A stretch of 64,000 nt of DNA, taken from Paracoccus ravus (GTDB lineage: Bacteria > Pseudomonadota > Alphaproteobacteria > Rhodobacterales > Rhodobacteraceae). How positions within the stretch are numbered: the stretch's first letter is position 1; each line of letters starts with the position of its first letter. Made by a program: the position numbers and the translations under genes. The notes beneath the pieces are model-generated. The model did not search any database. It was not told where the DNA came from and saw only the letters and a list, made by a program, of their open reading frames with translations. The stretch spans positions 32,421 to 96,420 of the forward strand of contig NZ_SDEB01000016.1 in the NCBI RefSeq assembly GCF_004522175.1, given 5' to 3'. Of the stretch, positions 7,897 to 17,366 are shown piece by piece.

Positions 7897-8525
7897 GCAT
7901 GCCGGATTACAGCCTTGAGGAACTCGAAATCGCGGGCGGCGCGCGCTTTGTCGCTGGCGTGGATGAGGTCGGGCGCGGACCGCTGGCCGGTCCGGTCACG
8001 GCTGCGGCGGTGATCCTGAATCCCGAGCGAATTCCCGAGGGGCTGAACGATTCGAAGCAGCTGACCGCCAAGCGGCGCGACGCTCTGGCCGCGCTGATCA
8101 TGGAAAGCTGCGACTGGTGCGTCGCCCATGCCAGCATTGCCGAGATCGACGAATTGAACATCCTGCGCGCATCGCATCTGGCAATGTGCCGCGCCCTTGC
8201 GGGCCTGCGACAGCGGCCCTGCATGGTGCTGGTCGACGGGAATATGCTGCCGCGGGGACTGGAGCTGCGCGCCAAGCCCGTGATCAAGGGCGATGCGCTG
8301 AGCCTCTCCATCGCGGCCGCGTCGATCCTCGCCAAGGTTGCGCGGGACCGGATCATGGTGGATTTGGCGCAACAGCACCCCGGCTACGGCTGGGAAGGCA
8401 ATGCCGGATATCCGACAAAAGCCCATCTGCAGGCGCTCAGCGATCTGGGGGTGACACCACATCATCGGCGCAGCTTCGCGCCTGTCCACAATATCTTGTG
8501 TAAACCCCTGATCGCAAGCGCTTGA
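7893..8525 (+). CDS. rnhB: Ribonuclease HII
   Basis: RNase HII removes ribonucleotides misincorporated into DNA and the RNA of RNA-DNA hybrids. The 210-residue protein carries the catalytic block FVAGVDEVGRGPLAGPV (DEXGRG motif), a further acidic site in VLVDGN, and the conserved SIAAASILAKVARDR segment. The start ATG 7893 overlaps the allA stop by four bases. Its placement directly upstream of ccrM is a known alphaproteobacterial neighbourhood. The stop codon overlaps the first GANTC site of the ccrM control region. Confidence 0.96.
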   Translation: MSMPDYSLEELEIAGGARFVAGVDEVGRGPLAGPVTAAAVILNPERIPEGLNDSKQLTAKRRDALAALIMESCDWCVAHASIAEIDELNILRASHLAMCRALAGLRQRPCMVLVDGNMLPRGLELRAKPVIKGDALSLSIAAASILAKVARDRIMVDLAQQHPGYGWEGNAGYPTKAHLQALSDLGVTPHHRRSFAPVHNILCKPLIASA

Positions 8526-8562
8526 TTCAAAAAAGAATTTGACGCCGAATCATGTGTGAATC
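8524..8562 (+). promoter_or_regulatory. Cluster of three GANTC methylation sites before ccrM
   Basis: GATTC at 8524-8528 and GAATC at 8547-8551 and 8558-8562 are all substrates of the downstream methyltransferase. A TTGACG (-35-like) lies at 8539-8544, so two sites fall in the likely spacer/-10 zone. In Caulobacter, GANTC methylation near the ccrM promoter controls its expression and GcrA acts at methylated promoters. The sequence therefore suggests autoregulation here; that step is inference by analogy. Confidence 0.65.
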
Positions 8563-8595
8563 ATCATCGCCACAACCATATCGGCGGACAAATAG

Positions 8596-9744
<1,149 letters not shown>

Positions 9745-9787
9745 GTTTCGCCGCGTCCCGGACCACCGCGAGCTCTGGCGCGGCCGG

Positions 9788-9834
9788 GACCCCTTGCCCC
9801 GTCCTGCGGATATCCGCCGGGCGGGGTCTTTTTT
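9788..9834 (+). terminator. Intrinsic terminator after ccrM
   Basis: GACCCC (9788-9793) pairs with GGGGTC (9823-9828), with an inner palindrome GCGGATATCCGC (9806-9817), followed by a run of six T at 9829-9834. It lies just before the convergent alkB-type gene. Confidence 0.8.
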
Positions 9835-9835
9835 G

Positions 9836-10969
9836 CTAAAGCGCGTTGCGCGGCCTGGGCAGATTGCCGCTGTTATAGGCCGACCAATCCTTGATCTCGG
9901 GATAGAATTGCCGCCGCCAGGCGCGGACGCGCGGATTCATCCGTCGCCGCCACAAGGGCGGGATCATCGCAAGGAAGGTCATCGCCGGATAGCCCATCGG
10001 CAATTGCGGGGCCTCTTCCTCGCCATAGGTCTGGAGCAGCGGAAAGCGGCGGTCGGGCTTGTAATGGTGATCGGAATGACGCTGCAGATTGATGAGCAGC
10101 CAGTTCGTGGCCTTGTGCGAGGCATTCCAGCTGTGGCGCGGCAGGACATGCTCATATCGGCCCTCGCCCAGATGCTTGCGGGTCAGGCCGTAATGTTCGA
10201 CGTAATTGGTCAGTTCGAGCTGCCAGACCGCGACGAATGCCTGCCACAGGAACAGCAAAAGCCCTTGAATCCCGCCCAGAGCCAGAGCGAGGGCCAGCAT
10301 CGCGAGTTGCAGCGCGCCGTAGCGCCAGAACGGGTTGCGGCGATCGAGTTTCGAGCGTCCCGCGCGGGCAAGACGGCGCGCCTCGGCCTCCCAGGCGCTT
10401 TTCGGGCAATCGCGCAACACGCGCCAGAAGAACCGGAAGAAACCCTCGTTGTACCGCGCCGAGACCGCATCGCGCGGCGTCGCGACCCAACTGTGATGGA
10501 TCAGCAGATGCTCGGTGCGGAAATGCGAATAGAGCGTCGAGGCCAGAAGCAGATCGCCCAGCCATCGCTCGACCGGGTTCCTCTGATGCAGCAATTCATG
10601 GGCATAGACGATGCCGATGGTTCCCGAGGCCGTGCCGATGCCAAAGAACAGCCCCAGCTTTTCCAGCCCCGACAATTCCCCGCGCGTAGCGAACCAGATA
10701 CCGCCAAAGATCATCGCGGCCTGCAGCGGAAACCAGATCACGGTGATGGCGCGATGCCAGAAGAGCAGTGCCTCGGGCGTGTCGGTATCTGCATTTTCCG
10801 AGTTCAGGCCCAGCACGACGTCCAGCATGGTCATCAGATACCAGGCATAGAGCGGCATGAGCACCCACCACCAGCCGCCGAAACGGGCAGCGATCATGGC
10901 CAGCGGCACCATTCCCAGCGACAGCCAGAAGGGCAGGGCATCGAACAGGCGGGCGCGGGCATCGGACAT
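9836..10969 (-). CDS. alkB: Alkane 1-monooxygenase (AlkB-type membrane di-iron enzyme)
   Basis: This integral membrane hydroxylase (377 residues) belongs to the fatty-acid desaturase superfamily and oxidises terminal C-H bonds of medium-chain alkanes or related substrates. The four histidine clusters are present in order: HELLHQ, HLLIHH, NYVEHYGL and LQRHSDHHYKP. The NYVEHYGL and LQRHSDHHYKP boxes distinguish AlkB from ordinary desaturases. Several hydrophobic segments precede and separate them. No rubredoxin or rubredoxin reductase gene is adjacent, so electron donors must come from elsewhere. Substrate range is unknown. Confidence 0.9.
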   Translation of the reverse strand: MSDARARLFDALPFWLSLGMVPLAMIAARFGGWWWVLMPLYAWYLMTMLDVVLGLNSENADTDTPEALLFWHRAITVIWFPLQAAMIFGGIWFATRGELSGLEKLGLFFGIGTASGTIGIVYAHELLHQRNPVERWLGDLLLASTLYSHFRTEHLLIHHSWVATPRDAVSARYNEGFFRFFWRVLRDCPKSAWEAEARRLARAGRSKLDRRNPFWRYGALQLAMLALALALGGIQGLLLFLWQAFVAVWQLELTNYVEHYGLTRKHLGEGRYEHVLPRHSWNASHKATNWLLINLQRHSDHHYKPDRRFPLLQTYGEEEAPQLPMGYPAMTFLAMIPPLWRRRMNPRVRAWRRQFYPEIKDWSAYNSGNLPRPRNAL

Positions 10970-11002
10970 CAGTCAACCATCATGCAGGAAACGTCGGCTG
11001 GC

Positions 11003-12046
11003 CTATGCGACATCGGGTCGCGGGCGGGCGGGAAGCGGACGGGCAAGCGCCCATGCCTTGCGCATCAGGCCGGGCAGGGCGCCGGGGCTGAATTCGCGAA
11101 GCGGGACGAGCCTGCCGCGTTCCGGGCGGCTGGTCAACTCGCCACTCATCACCGTCAGGTCCAGCGCGAAATGGGTGAAGATATGGCGCACCAGCCCCAG
11201 TTCCTGCCAATCGGCCGGGGCGGGGGGAGGCAGGTCCGAGCCGTCCCAATCGCTCGACGGAAAGGCCAGCGTGCCGCCCAGCAGGCCTTTCTCCGGGCGG
11301 GTCTCGACCAGCACCTTATCCGTCGAAAAGCCGATCCAGACCCGGCCGGAGCGCTGGGGTTTTGCCTTTTTCGGCGCCTTTCGCGGCAAATCCGGCGCGA
11401 TCCCGAGACGGCGTGCCTCGCAGAATTCATTCACAGGGCAGATGCCGCAGGCGGGGCTGCGCGGCGTGCAGATCGTGGCGCCCAAATCCATCATCGCCTG
11501 CGCATAATCGCCGGGGCGCTTGGCCGGGGTCAGCCGCCCCGCAATTTCGTGAATTTCGGATTTCGAGGCAGGCAGCGGCGTTTCCAGCGCGAAAAGCCGC
11601 GAGATGACGCGCTCGACATTGCCGTCCACCACCGTCTCGGGCCTGTCAAAGGCGATCGCGCCGATCGCGGCCGAGGTATAGGGGCCGATGCCCGGCAGCG
11701 CGGTCAATCCCTGGCGCGTCTCGGGGAATGCGCCTTGGGCCGCGACCGCGCGGGCACAGGCCAGAAGATTGCGGGCCCGGGCGTAATAGCCCAGCCCGGC
11801 CCATTCGGCCATGACCTGCTCATCCGGGGCGCGGGCGAGGTCACGGACCGTCGGCCAAAGCGCGGTGAAACGCTCGAAATAGGCCTTGACCGCAGCGACG
11901 GTGGTTTGTTGCAGCATCACTTCCGAGAGCCAGACGCGATAGGGATCGGCCTGACCCCGGCCCGGCGGCACGCGCCAGGGCAGGGTCCGCGCATGGCGGT
12001 CGTACCATCCCAGCAATTCGGCGGATATCATCCTCGGGTCACGCAA
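11003..12046 (-). CDS. mutY: A/G-specific adenine DNA glycosylase MutY
   Basis: MutY removes adenine mispaired with 8-oxoguanine. The 347-residue protein has catalytic Glu42 (LSEVMLQQT), the helix-hairpin-helix ALPGIGPYTSAAIGAIAF, Asp141 (VVDGNVERV), and the [4Fe-4S] cluster Cys193, Cys200, Cys203, Cys209 (C-x6-C-x2-C-x5-C), then a C-terminal NUDIX-like 8-oxoG recognition domain. I use TTG 12046 because GGAGA sits eight bases upstream of it; ATG 12031, five codons in, is the alternative. It is divergent from dciA across 75 bases. Confidence 0.95.
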   Translation of the reverse strand: MRDPRMISAELLGWYDRHARTLPWRVPPGRGQADPYRVWLSEVMLQQTTVAAVKAYFERFTALWPTVRDLARAPDEQVMAEWAGLGYYARARNLLACARAVAAQGAFPETRQGLTALPGIGPYTSAAIGAIAFDRPETVVDGNVERVISRLFALETPLPASKSEIHEIAGRLTPAKRPGDYAQAMMDLGATICTPRSPACGICPVNEFCEARRLGIAPDLPRKAPKKAKPQRSGRVWIGFSTDKVLVETRPEKGLLGGTLAFPSSDWDGSDLPPPAPADWQELGLVRHIFTHFALDLTVMSGELTSRPERGRLVPLREFSPGALPGLMRKAWALARPLPARPRPDVA

Positions 12047-12121
12047 TTATCAGTTCTCCGCTCTGGCGTCCGGGCGCGGCTCGGTCCAGACTGCGCGCCA
12101 GATTAATCACATGGTCCCCCT

Positions 12122-12676
12122 ATGGCCCAGAAGAAACCCGACACTTTCCCGCGCCGCCGGATGCGCGGGTTCGAAGCCGCGGCAAGCCTTGTCGCGCATC
12201 GGGTGCGTTCCGCGGGCGAGAGCCGCGGCTTCGCGGTGGCACGGCTTCTGACCAACTGGCCCGAGGTGGTCGGCCCCGAGATCGCAGCCCACGCTCGCCC
12301 CGTCAAAATCAGCCATGGCAAGGGCTTCGGCGCGACGCTGACATTGCTGGTGGCGGGTGCGCGTGCACCGATGATCACCATGCAGCTGGAACAGATCCGC
12401 CAAAAGGTGAATGCCTGCTACGGTTTCAATGCGGTCTCGCGGATCAGCCTGACCCAGACCGCGCCGACCGGCTTTGCCGATGCCTCGGGCTTTGCCGAGG
12501 AGCAGGCGGGCTTTGCCGGGCCGCGCCGGACCGCGCCGCCCGATCCCGCCCGTCTGGCCCGCGCCGAGGAAATCGCGCAGGGCTTCGACGACCCCCAGCT
12601 TTCGGCCGCGATGCGGCAGATGGCGCTGAACATCCTGTCCCGCCGGGACACCAACGACCGAAAGGCCAATCCATGA
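12122..12676 (+). CDS. DUF721 / DciA-family protein
   Basis: This 184-residue protein has an N-terminal DUF721 domain (about residues 15-105; RLLTNWPEVVGPEIAAHARP is the diagnostic block). DciA, a member of this family, is the ancestral loader of the replicative helicase DnaB. The C-terminal third is alanine/proline-rich and probably disordered. The role in helicase loading is inferred from the family. It overlaps the following DsbA-like gene by four bases, so the two are probably translated from one message. Confidence 0.82.
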   Translation: MAQKKPDTFPRRRMRGFEAAASLVAHRVRSAGESRGFAVARLLTNWPEVVGPEIAAHARPVKISHGKGFGATLTLLVAGARAPMITMQLEQIRQKVNACYGFNAVSRISLTQTAPTGFADASGFAEEQAGFAGPRRTAPPDPARLARAEEIAQGFDDPQLSAAMRQMALNILSRRDTNDRKANP

Positions 12677-13329
12677 TCTCAACTCGTCGCTCGCTGATCG
12701 CCGCCGCCACGGCTGCGCTGACCTTGGCCGCGGTCGCGCCGGTCATTGCGCAGGAAGCCGCCCCTGCCCAGGCCGAGATGCCCGAAGGCAAGATCCTCGA
12801 CGACATCGTGCTGGGCAGCGCCGACGCGCCGGTGACCGTCATCGAATATGCCAGCTTCACCTGCAGCCATTGCCAGGCGTTCCATAGCGAGAACTGGCCC
12901 AAGCTGAAGGCCGAATATGTCGATACGGGCAAGGTCAAGTTCATCCAGCGCGATGTCTATTTCGATGCGGTCGGCCTTTGGGCGGGCATCCTCGCGCGCT
13001 GCGGGGGCGATGCGAAATATTACGCTGTCTCGGATCTGCTTTTCGACGACCAGAAGACCTGGCTGGCCGCGAAGTCCGGTGACGAGATCGCCGCGAACCT
13101 GCGTAAGGTCGGTGCCAAGGCCGGCATGAGCGCCGAGCAGATGGATGCCTGCTGGGCGGATCAGCAGAAGGTCGCGGATCTTGTCGCGACCTTCCAGAAA
13201 AACGCCACCGAGGACAAGATCGAGGGCACGCCGACCTTTATCGTCAATGGCGAGACGGTCAAGAACCAGCCCTGGGACGACATGAAGAAGATCCTCGACG
13301 CCAAGCTCGCCGAGGCCGGGAAGCAGTGA
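12673..13329 (+). CDS. Periplasmic DsbA-family thiol:disulfide oxidoreductase
   Basis: This 218-residue exported thioredoxin-fold protein has a signal peptide (residues 1-26, ending VIAQ), an active site Cys64-Ser-His-Cys67 (FTCSHC), and a cis-proline segment EGTPTFIVNG near residue 196. It resembles the DsbA/DSBA-like thioredoxin group (Thioredoxin_4), probably oxidising or isomerising disulfides in the periplasm. ATG 12673 overlaps the DUF721 stop; its own stop overlaps the next gene's GTG. No DsbB partner is adjacent. Confidence 0.9.
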   Translation: MISTRRSLIAAATAALTLAAVAPVIAQEAAPAQAEMPEGKILDDIVLGSADAPVTVIEYASFTCSHCQAFHSENWPKLKAEYVDTGKVKFIQRDVYFDAVGLWAGILARCGGDAKYYAVSDLLFDDQKTWLAAKSGDEIAANLRKVGAKAGMSAEQMDACWADQQKVADLVATFQKNATEDKIEGTPTFIVNGETVKNQPWDDMKKILDAKLAEAGKQ

Positions 13330-14450
13330 CGCCACTTGCCGGCCTGAAGGTCGTCGAGCTTGCCCGCATTCTGGCCGGCCCCTGGGCCGGTCAGATCCTC
13401 GCCGATCTGGGGGCCGAGGTCATCAAGGTCGAATCCCCCGACGGCGACGATACCCGCCGCTGGGGCCCGCCCTTCATCGAGCATGACGGCGAAAGCTCGG
13501 CCGCCTATTTCCATGCGACGAACCGTGGAAAGCGGTCCGTGACCGCCGATTTCCGCACCGCCGAGGGTCAGGCCAAGGTGCGAGAACTGGCCGCGGATGC
13601 GGATGTCCTGATCGAGAATTTCAAGGTCGGCGGCCTGGCGAAATACGGGTTGGACTACGAAACTCTGGCGGACCTGAACCCGCGCCTCGTCTATTGCAGC
13701 GTGACCGGCTTTGGCCAGACCGGACCCTATGCCCATCGCCCGGGTTACGACTATATCATCCAGGGCATGTCCGGGATGATGAGCGTCACCGGCGAACCCG
13801 ATGCCCAGCCCCAGAAAGTCGGCGTCGCGGTGGTCGATATCTTTACCGGGGTCTATTCCGTCGTCGGCATCCTCGCCGCATTGAATCAGCGCCACGCGAC
13901 CGGACGGGGCCAGCATGTCGATATGGCGTTGTTCGACGTGGCGACGGCGGTGATGGCCAATCAGGCGATGAACTACCTGGCGACCGGCGTCGCGCCCTCG
14001 CGGCTGGGGAATGCCCATCCCAATCTGGTGCCCTATGCGGTCTTTGACTGCGCCGATGGCTGGATCATCATCGCGACCGGGAATGACGGGCAATATCGCC
14101 GCCTGTGCCATGTGCTGGGCCTGCCTGCCTTAGCCGATGCCCCGGCCTATGCCAGCAACGCTGTTCGCATCGCCAATCGCGAGGCGCTTTCCGCCGCGCT
14201 TTCGGCGGTCACGGTCGCGTGGCAGCGCGATGCGCTCCTGGCCGCGCTCGAGGCCGAAGGTGTGCCGGCCGGGCCGATCAACGACATGGCCGATGTCTTT
14301 GCCGATCCCCAGATCCTTGCCCGCGGATTGCGCATCGCCCCCGAAGGTGTGCCGGGCCTGCGCCTGCCGATCCGGTTTTCGGATGCGGAACTTTCGCTCG
14401 AGCGCGCCTCGCCGCGGCTGGGCGCTGCCGATCAAAGCCCCAGCGCCTGA
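13326..14450 (+). CDS. CaiB/BaiF (family III) CoA-transferase
   Basis: This 374-residue protein moves CoA between carboxylic acids. It shows the family's N-terminal [20 protein letters not shown], the [17 protein letters not shown] segment and the catalytic aspartate Asp171 in VVDIFTGVY. It starts at GTG 13326, overlapping the stop of the DsbA-like gene (GTGA). Substrates cannot be told from sequence, and the neighbours give no pathway hint. Its last 19 bases overlap the convergent lpxK gene. Confidence 0.9.
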   Translation: MTPLAGLKVVELARILAGPWAGQILADLGAEVIKVESPDGDDTRRWGPPFIEHDGESSAAYFHATNRGKRSVTADFRTAEGQAKVRELAADADVLIENFKVGGLAKYGLDYETLADLNPRLVYCSVTGFGQTGPYAHRPGYDYIIQGMSGMMSVTGEPDAQPQKVGVAVVDIFTGVYSVVGILAALNQRHATGRGQHVDMALFDVATAVMANQAMNYLATGVAPSRLGNAHPNLVPYAVFDCADGWIIIATGNDGQYRRLCHVLGLPALADAPAYASNAVRIANREALSAALSAVTVAWQRDALLAALEAEGVPAGPINDMADVFADPQILARGLRIAPEGVPGLRLPIRFSDAELSLERASPRLGAADQSPSA

Positions 14451-15424
14451 AGCCGTTCGGTCAATGGCGCGGAATCCTCAAGCTCCAGCCTGACCGGCAG
14501 GGCCAGGACCTTTGGCCGGAAGCTGCGCGGCAGGCGCGCCGCGTCCTTCTCGGTGGTGACAAGCTGCGCACCGATTAGCCGTGCCTCGGTCTCAAGCCGC
14601 GTCAGCAGGGCGGGGGTAAAGGGCTGGTGATCCTCGAGCGGTTCGGCGCGGATGATCCTGGCCCCAAGCCCGCGCAGCGTGGCAAAGAACTTCTCTGGAT
14701 GGCCGATCCCGGCAAAGGCCAGAACCTGCAGCCCCTGCCAGTCCATGCCGGTCCGAAGCGGCGCGAGCCTGCCCCGCAGATGCGGCAATGCGATCCGCGC
14801 GCCCCATTCCGCGGCAAAACGCTGTTGCGCATCTGGTTCGCCGATCGACAGCAGAAGATCGGCGCGGGCAAGGCCGCGATCGACGGGTTCGCGCAATGGC
14901 CCGGCGGGCAGGCAAAGCCCGTTGCCAAATCCCCGCGCCGCATCGACCACGACCAGCGACAGGTCATGGGCCAGCGAAGGATCCTGAAAGCCATCATCAA
15001 GCAGGATCGCCTGCGCCCCTGCGGCCACCGCCGCCCTTGCCCCCGCGAGCCGCGCATCCGACACCCAGACCGGGGCAAAGGCCGCCATCAGCAGGGGTTC
15101 GTCCCCGACCTCTTGGGCGCGGTGACGCGATTCCTCGACGCGCAGCGGGCCTTTTTCGCTCCCGCCGAAACCGCGCGAGACAATATGCACCGCAACTCCG
15201 CGCGCCTGCAGCATTTGGGCCAGCATGATGGTCGAGGGCGTCTTGCCCGTGCCTCCGGCATTGATATTGCCGATGCAGATCACCGGGACCCCGGGGCGGA
15301 TGCGCTCGCCCCGCGCCAAGCGCCGCCCGGTGCCCGCGGCATATAACGCGCCCAGCGGGGAAAGCAGGCGTGCGGCTGTCCCGGGAGGGCGGAACCAGAA
15401 ATCGGGGGCACGCAGCAGGTTCAT
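14432..15424 (-). CDS. lpxK: Tetraacyldisaccharide 4'-kinase LpxK
   Basis: LpxK phosphorylates the 4' position of the lipid A precursor at the inner membrane. The 330-residue protein has a hydrophobic N-terminus and the P-loop [12 protein letters not shown] (residues 52-63) followed by SRGFGG. A start at 15424 ([10 protein letters not shown]) overlaps the waaA stop by four bases (ATGA). The open frame continues upstream into waaA but that portion has no LpxK features. The 3' end overlaps the CoA-transferase on the other strand by 19 bases. Confidence 0.94.
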   Translation of the reverse strand: MNLLRAPDFWFRPPGTAARLLSPLGALYAAGTGRRLARGERIRPGVPVICIGNINAGGTGKTPSTIMLAQMLQARGVAVHIVSRGFGGSEKGPLRVEESRHRAQEVGDEPLLMAAFAPVWVSDARLAGARAAVAAGAQAILLDDGFQDPSLAHDLSLVVVDAARGFGNGLCLPAGPLREPVDRGLARADLLLSIGEPDAQQRFAAEWGARIALPHLRGRLAPLRTGMDWQGLQVLAFAGIGHPEKFFATLRGLGARIIRAEPLEDHQPFTPALLTRLETEARLIGAQLVTTEKDAARLPRSFRPKVLALPVRLELEDSAPLTERLQALGL

Positions 15425-16656
15425 TGGCCGGTCTCCATCGCCTCGATGACGGTCTCGGCGATGCGGCGCGTGACAGCCGCGCCGCCGGTGCTGACCGACC
15501 AGGCATTCCCCGCCAGCACTGCGGCCTGATCCGGCGCGGTCAGGTCCGAGACGGCGCGCGTTAGCGTATCGCCATCGGTGATCAGCCGCGCCGCCGAAGC
15601 GCCGTCCAGCTGGATCCATTCCGCCGCATGGGCCGCAGTCAGGGGGCCGTGGATAATGGCTGAGCCAAGCGCGGCCGGTTCGAAAGGATGGCGCGGCTCA
15701 AGCGCCGGGCCGGGAGAAAGTGTGCCGCCCATGAAGCAGACCGGTGCAAGACGATACCACAATCCCATCTCAAAGGCGTCATCCGCGATCAGCACCTGGT
15801 CATCCGCCTCGGGATCCTCGTCATCAGAGCGCAGGACGGTGGCCAGACCCAAGGCCTCGGCCTCGGCGCGGATGTCCGGGACCAGCGCCGCAGGCAATCC
15901 GGCAAGGATCAGCAGCGCGCGGTGATTGTGATGCAGCGCCGCCTGATGGGCGGCGAGCAGAGCCGGGATTTCGGGCAGGCTTGGGGTGGCGGCCAGCCAG
16001 ACATGCCGCCCGCGCAGGATCTGCGCCAGCGCCGCACGTTCGGCTTCGTTGACGCTCAGCGGGGGCAGGGTCTCGGTGACGGGGCCGGTCAGCTCGATAC
16101 GGTCGGCGCGAACACCAAGCTGGCGCGCGGCGCTGCCCGCCGTCAGGTCGGGTGCCATGACCCGGGTGATGCGCTGCATCAACCCGCGATTGACGATCAT
16201 CCGCCAGTTCCCGACGCGGCTGACATCGCTCAGCCGCGCCTCGGCCAGTATCACCGGCAGGTCGCGTTCGGCCATGCGGCTGATCAGCGCCGAGGGCAAG
16301 TCATCCCCCAGCAGCAGCAGGGCGCGCGGTGCGATCCGGTCGAGTAGCCGATCCGCCTCGGCAAGATGCTGCGGCACCGGGACATGGACGGCCCCGAGAC
16401 CCGGAGCCATCACATCCTCGGGCGGCAACGCCCCGGTGATCACAAAGCGCAGCGCGGGACGCATCGCCCGCATCGCCCGGACCAGCCCTGCTACCGCCGG
16501 CGGGTCGTCGGCTTGGGCGGCGAGGTGGATCAGCATCACGGGTCCCTGGCCGGAGGGCAGCGCGATCGCCTCGGGTGCCGCGGGGATCTGGCCCCGACGC
16601 CGACGCAGATGCAGCCAGAGCGCCAGGGATGACGTCAAGTGACCCGGCGATGCCAT
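15421..16656 (-). CDS. waaA: 3-deoxy-D-manno-octulosonic acid (Kdo) transferase
   Basis: WaaA (KdtA) adds Kdo from CMP-Kdo to lipid IVA, building the inner core of LPS. The 411-residue protein has the N-terminal glycosyltransferase fold ([32 protein letters not shown]) and a C-terminal half with the late [24 protein letters not shown] segment, matching the Kdo transferase signature GGSxxxxGGHNxxEPA in altered form. Start [10 protein letters not shown] at 16656 is preferred; the upstream open frame overlaps the DUF4170 gene. It lies in an operon with lpxK. The sequence is divergent from enteric WaaA, so assignment rests on these motifs plus context. Confidence 0.85.
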   Translation of the reverse strand: MASPGHLTSSLALWLHLRRRRGQIPAAPEAIALPSGQGPVMLIHLAAQADDPPAVAGLVRAMRAMRPALRFVITGALPPEDVMAPGLGAVHVPVPQHLAEADRLLDRIAPRALLLLGDDLPSALISRMAERDLPVILAEARLSDVSRVGNWRMIVNRGLMQRITRVMAPDLTAGSAARQLGVRADRIELTGPVTETLPPLSVNEAERAALAQILRGRHVWLAATPSLPEIPALLAAHQAALHHNHRALLILAGLPAALVPDIRAEAEALGLATVLRSDDEDPEADDQVLIADDAFEMGLWYRLAPVCFMGGTLSPGPALEPRHPFEPAALGSAIIHGPLTAAHAAEWIQLDGASAARLITDGDTLTRAVSDLTAPDQAAVLAGNAWSVSTGGAAVTRRIAETVIEAMETGQ

Positions 16657-16681
16657 GTCCCGCACCCCCTTTGCCCCGGAA

Positions 16682-16927
16682 TCAGTTGCCGAGTTCCTCG
16701 GTCGGGCTGACTTCGCGCTCTTCGTCGCGCAGGCGGTGCAGATGCGCGATGAAATAGCGGGTATGGGCGCTGTCGACGGTGCGCTGCGCATTGGCCTTCC
16801 AGGCCGCGAAGGCGCTGGCATAGTCCGGGAAGATTCCGACGACATGGATCTGGTCCGTGTCGCGGAATTCGGTGCGGGACGGATCCACGAGTTCGCCACC
16901 GAACACAAGGTGAAGGCGCTGCGGCAT
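16682..16927 (-). CDS. DUF4170 family small protein
   Basis: This 81-residue protein of unknown function is common in alphaproteobacteria. It begins MPQRLHLVFGGELVDPS and includes a VGIFPDYASAFAAWKANAQRT segment. Two ATGs are in tandem (16930 and 16927); an AGGAG lies six bases before the second, which I use. Its position 25 bases upstream of waaA-lpxK suggests co-expression with LPS genes, but nothing indicates a specific role. Confidence 0.85.
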   Translation of the reverse strand: MPQRLHLVFGGELVDPSRTEFRDTDQIHVVGIFPDYASAFAAWKANAQRTVDSAHTRYFIAHLHRLRDEEREVSPTEELGN

Positions 16928-16930
16928 CAT

Positions 16931-17366
16931 AATCTCCTGATAAGCGTTTTGGCGGGAACCTAGCCGAGCCGGGGCCGGAAACCAAGGGCAGGACCGGCCG
17001 GGAGATTGCGATTCCGTGGCGGGATGTCATCCGATCAGAATTGCATATGGGCGATATCGTTACAGCAGTGATCGCATTTTGCGCAGTCCACCGGGCAATC
17101 GCCTATGCCGCAGGCTTGAGATGCGATCCGCGTCCGCTTGTGCGGCTAATTCCGAGATGCCGCTTGCCGCAACGCGGCGGAATTGTCACAACTCATCCAT
17201 AGGCCCGGCGCAATGGCGCGCCACCGGCCCGCTCGCAACGATGCGGCACGATCCCGCGAGGACGCGGAATCCTTGAAAGCGCCCATTCGTTTCGCCTGCA
17301 AGGCAGGCTTTGCTCCTGTGCGCTTTCCGACAGCCACTGCAACCCGCTTTGCCATCGGAGCATCCC
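16931..17366 (+). other. Long non-coding leader upstream of nasA
   Basis: These 436 bases have no convincing gene. The right two-thirds contain several potential hairpins: CCGC-TTGT-GCGG at 17134-17145, an AATTCCG/CGGAATT stem at 17148-17184 enclosing GCCGC-AAC-GCGGC, and GCCTGC-AAG-GCAGGC at 17294-17308 followed by TTTG. This suits a long structured 5' untranslated region before the nitrate genes. In Paracoccus the nas operon is controlled by NasS-NasT antitermination acting on such a leader. Confidence 0.55.
17134..17184 (+). promoter_or_regulatory. Tandem hairpins in nas leader, candidate ANTAR (NasT) target
   Basis: Two stem-loops are separated by only two bases: 17134-17145 (4-bp stem, TTGT loop) and 17148-17184 (7-bp outer stem AATTCCG/CGGAATT with an inner GC-rich hairpin). 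NasT-type ANTAR proteins bind paired hairpins upstream of nitrate genes. The loops here do not obviously match the ANTAR hexaloop rule, so the assignment is tentative. Confidence 0.4.

Noticed and set aside
17047..17205. A 51-codon frame inside the nas leader
   Set aside because: No ribosome-binding site, and the composition resembles translated hairpin DNA; no reason to call a gene.
17294..17311. GCCTGC-AAG-GCAGGC followed by TTT as an intrinsic terminator in the nas leader
   Set aside because: The T-run is only three bases and the stem six, too weak to call; kept only as a leader hairpin.
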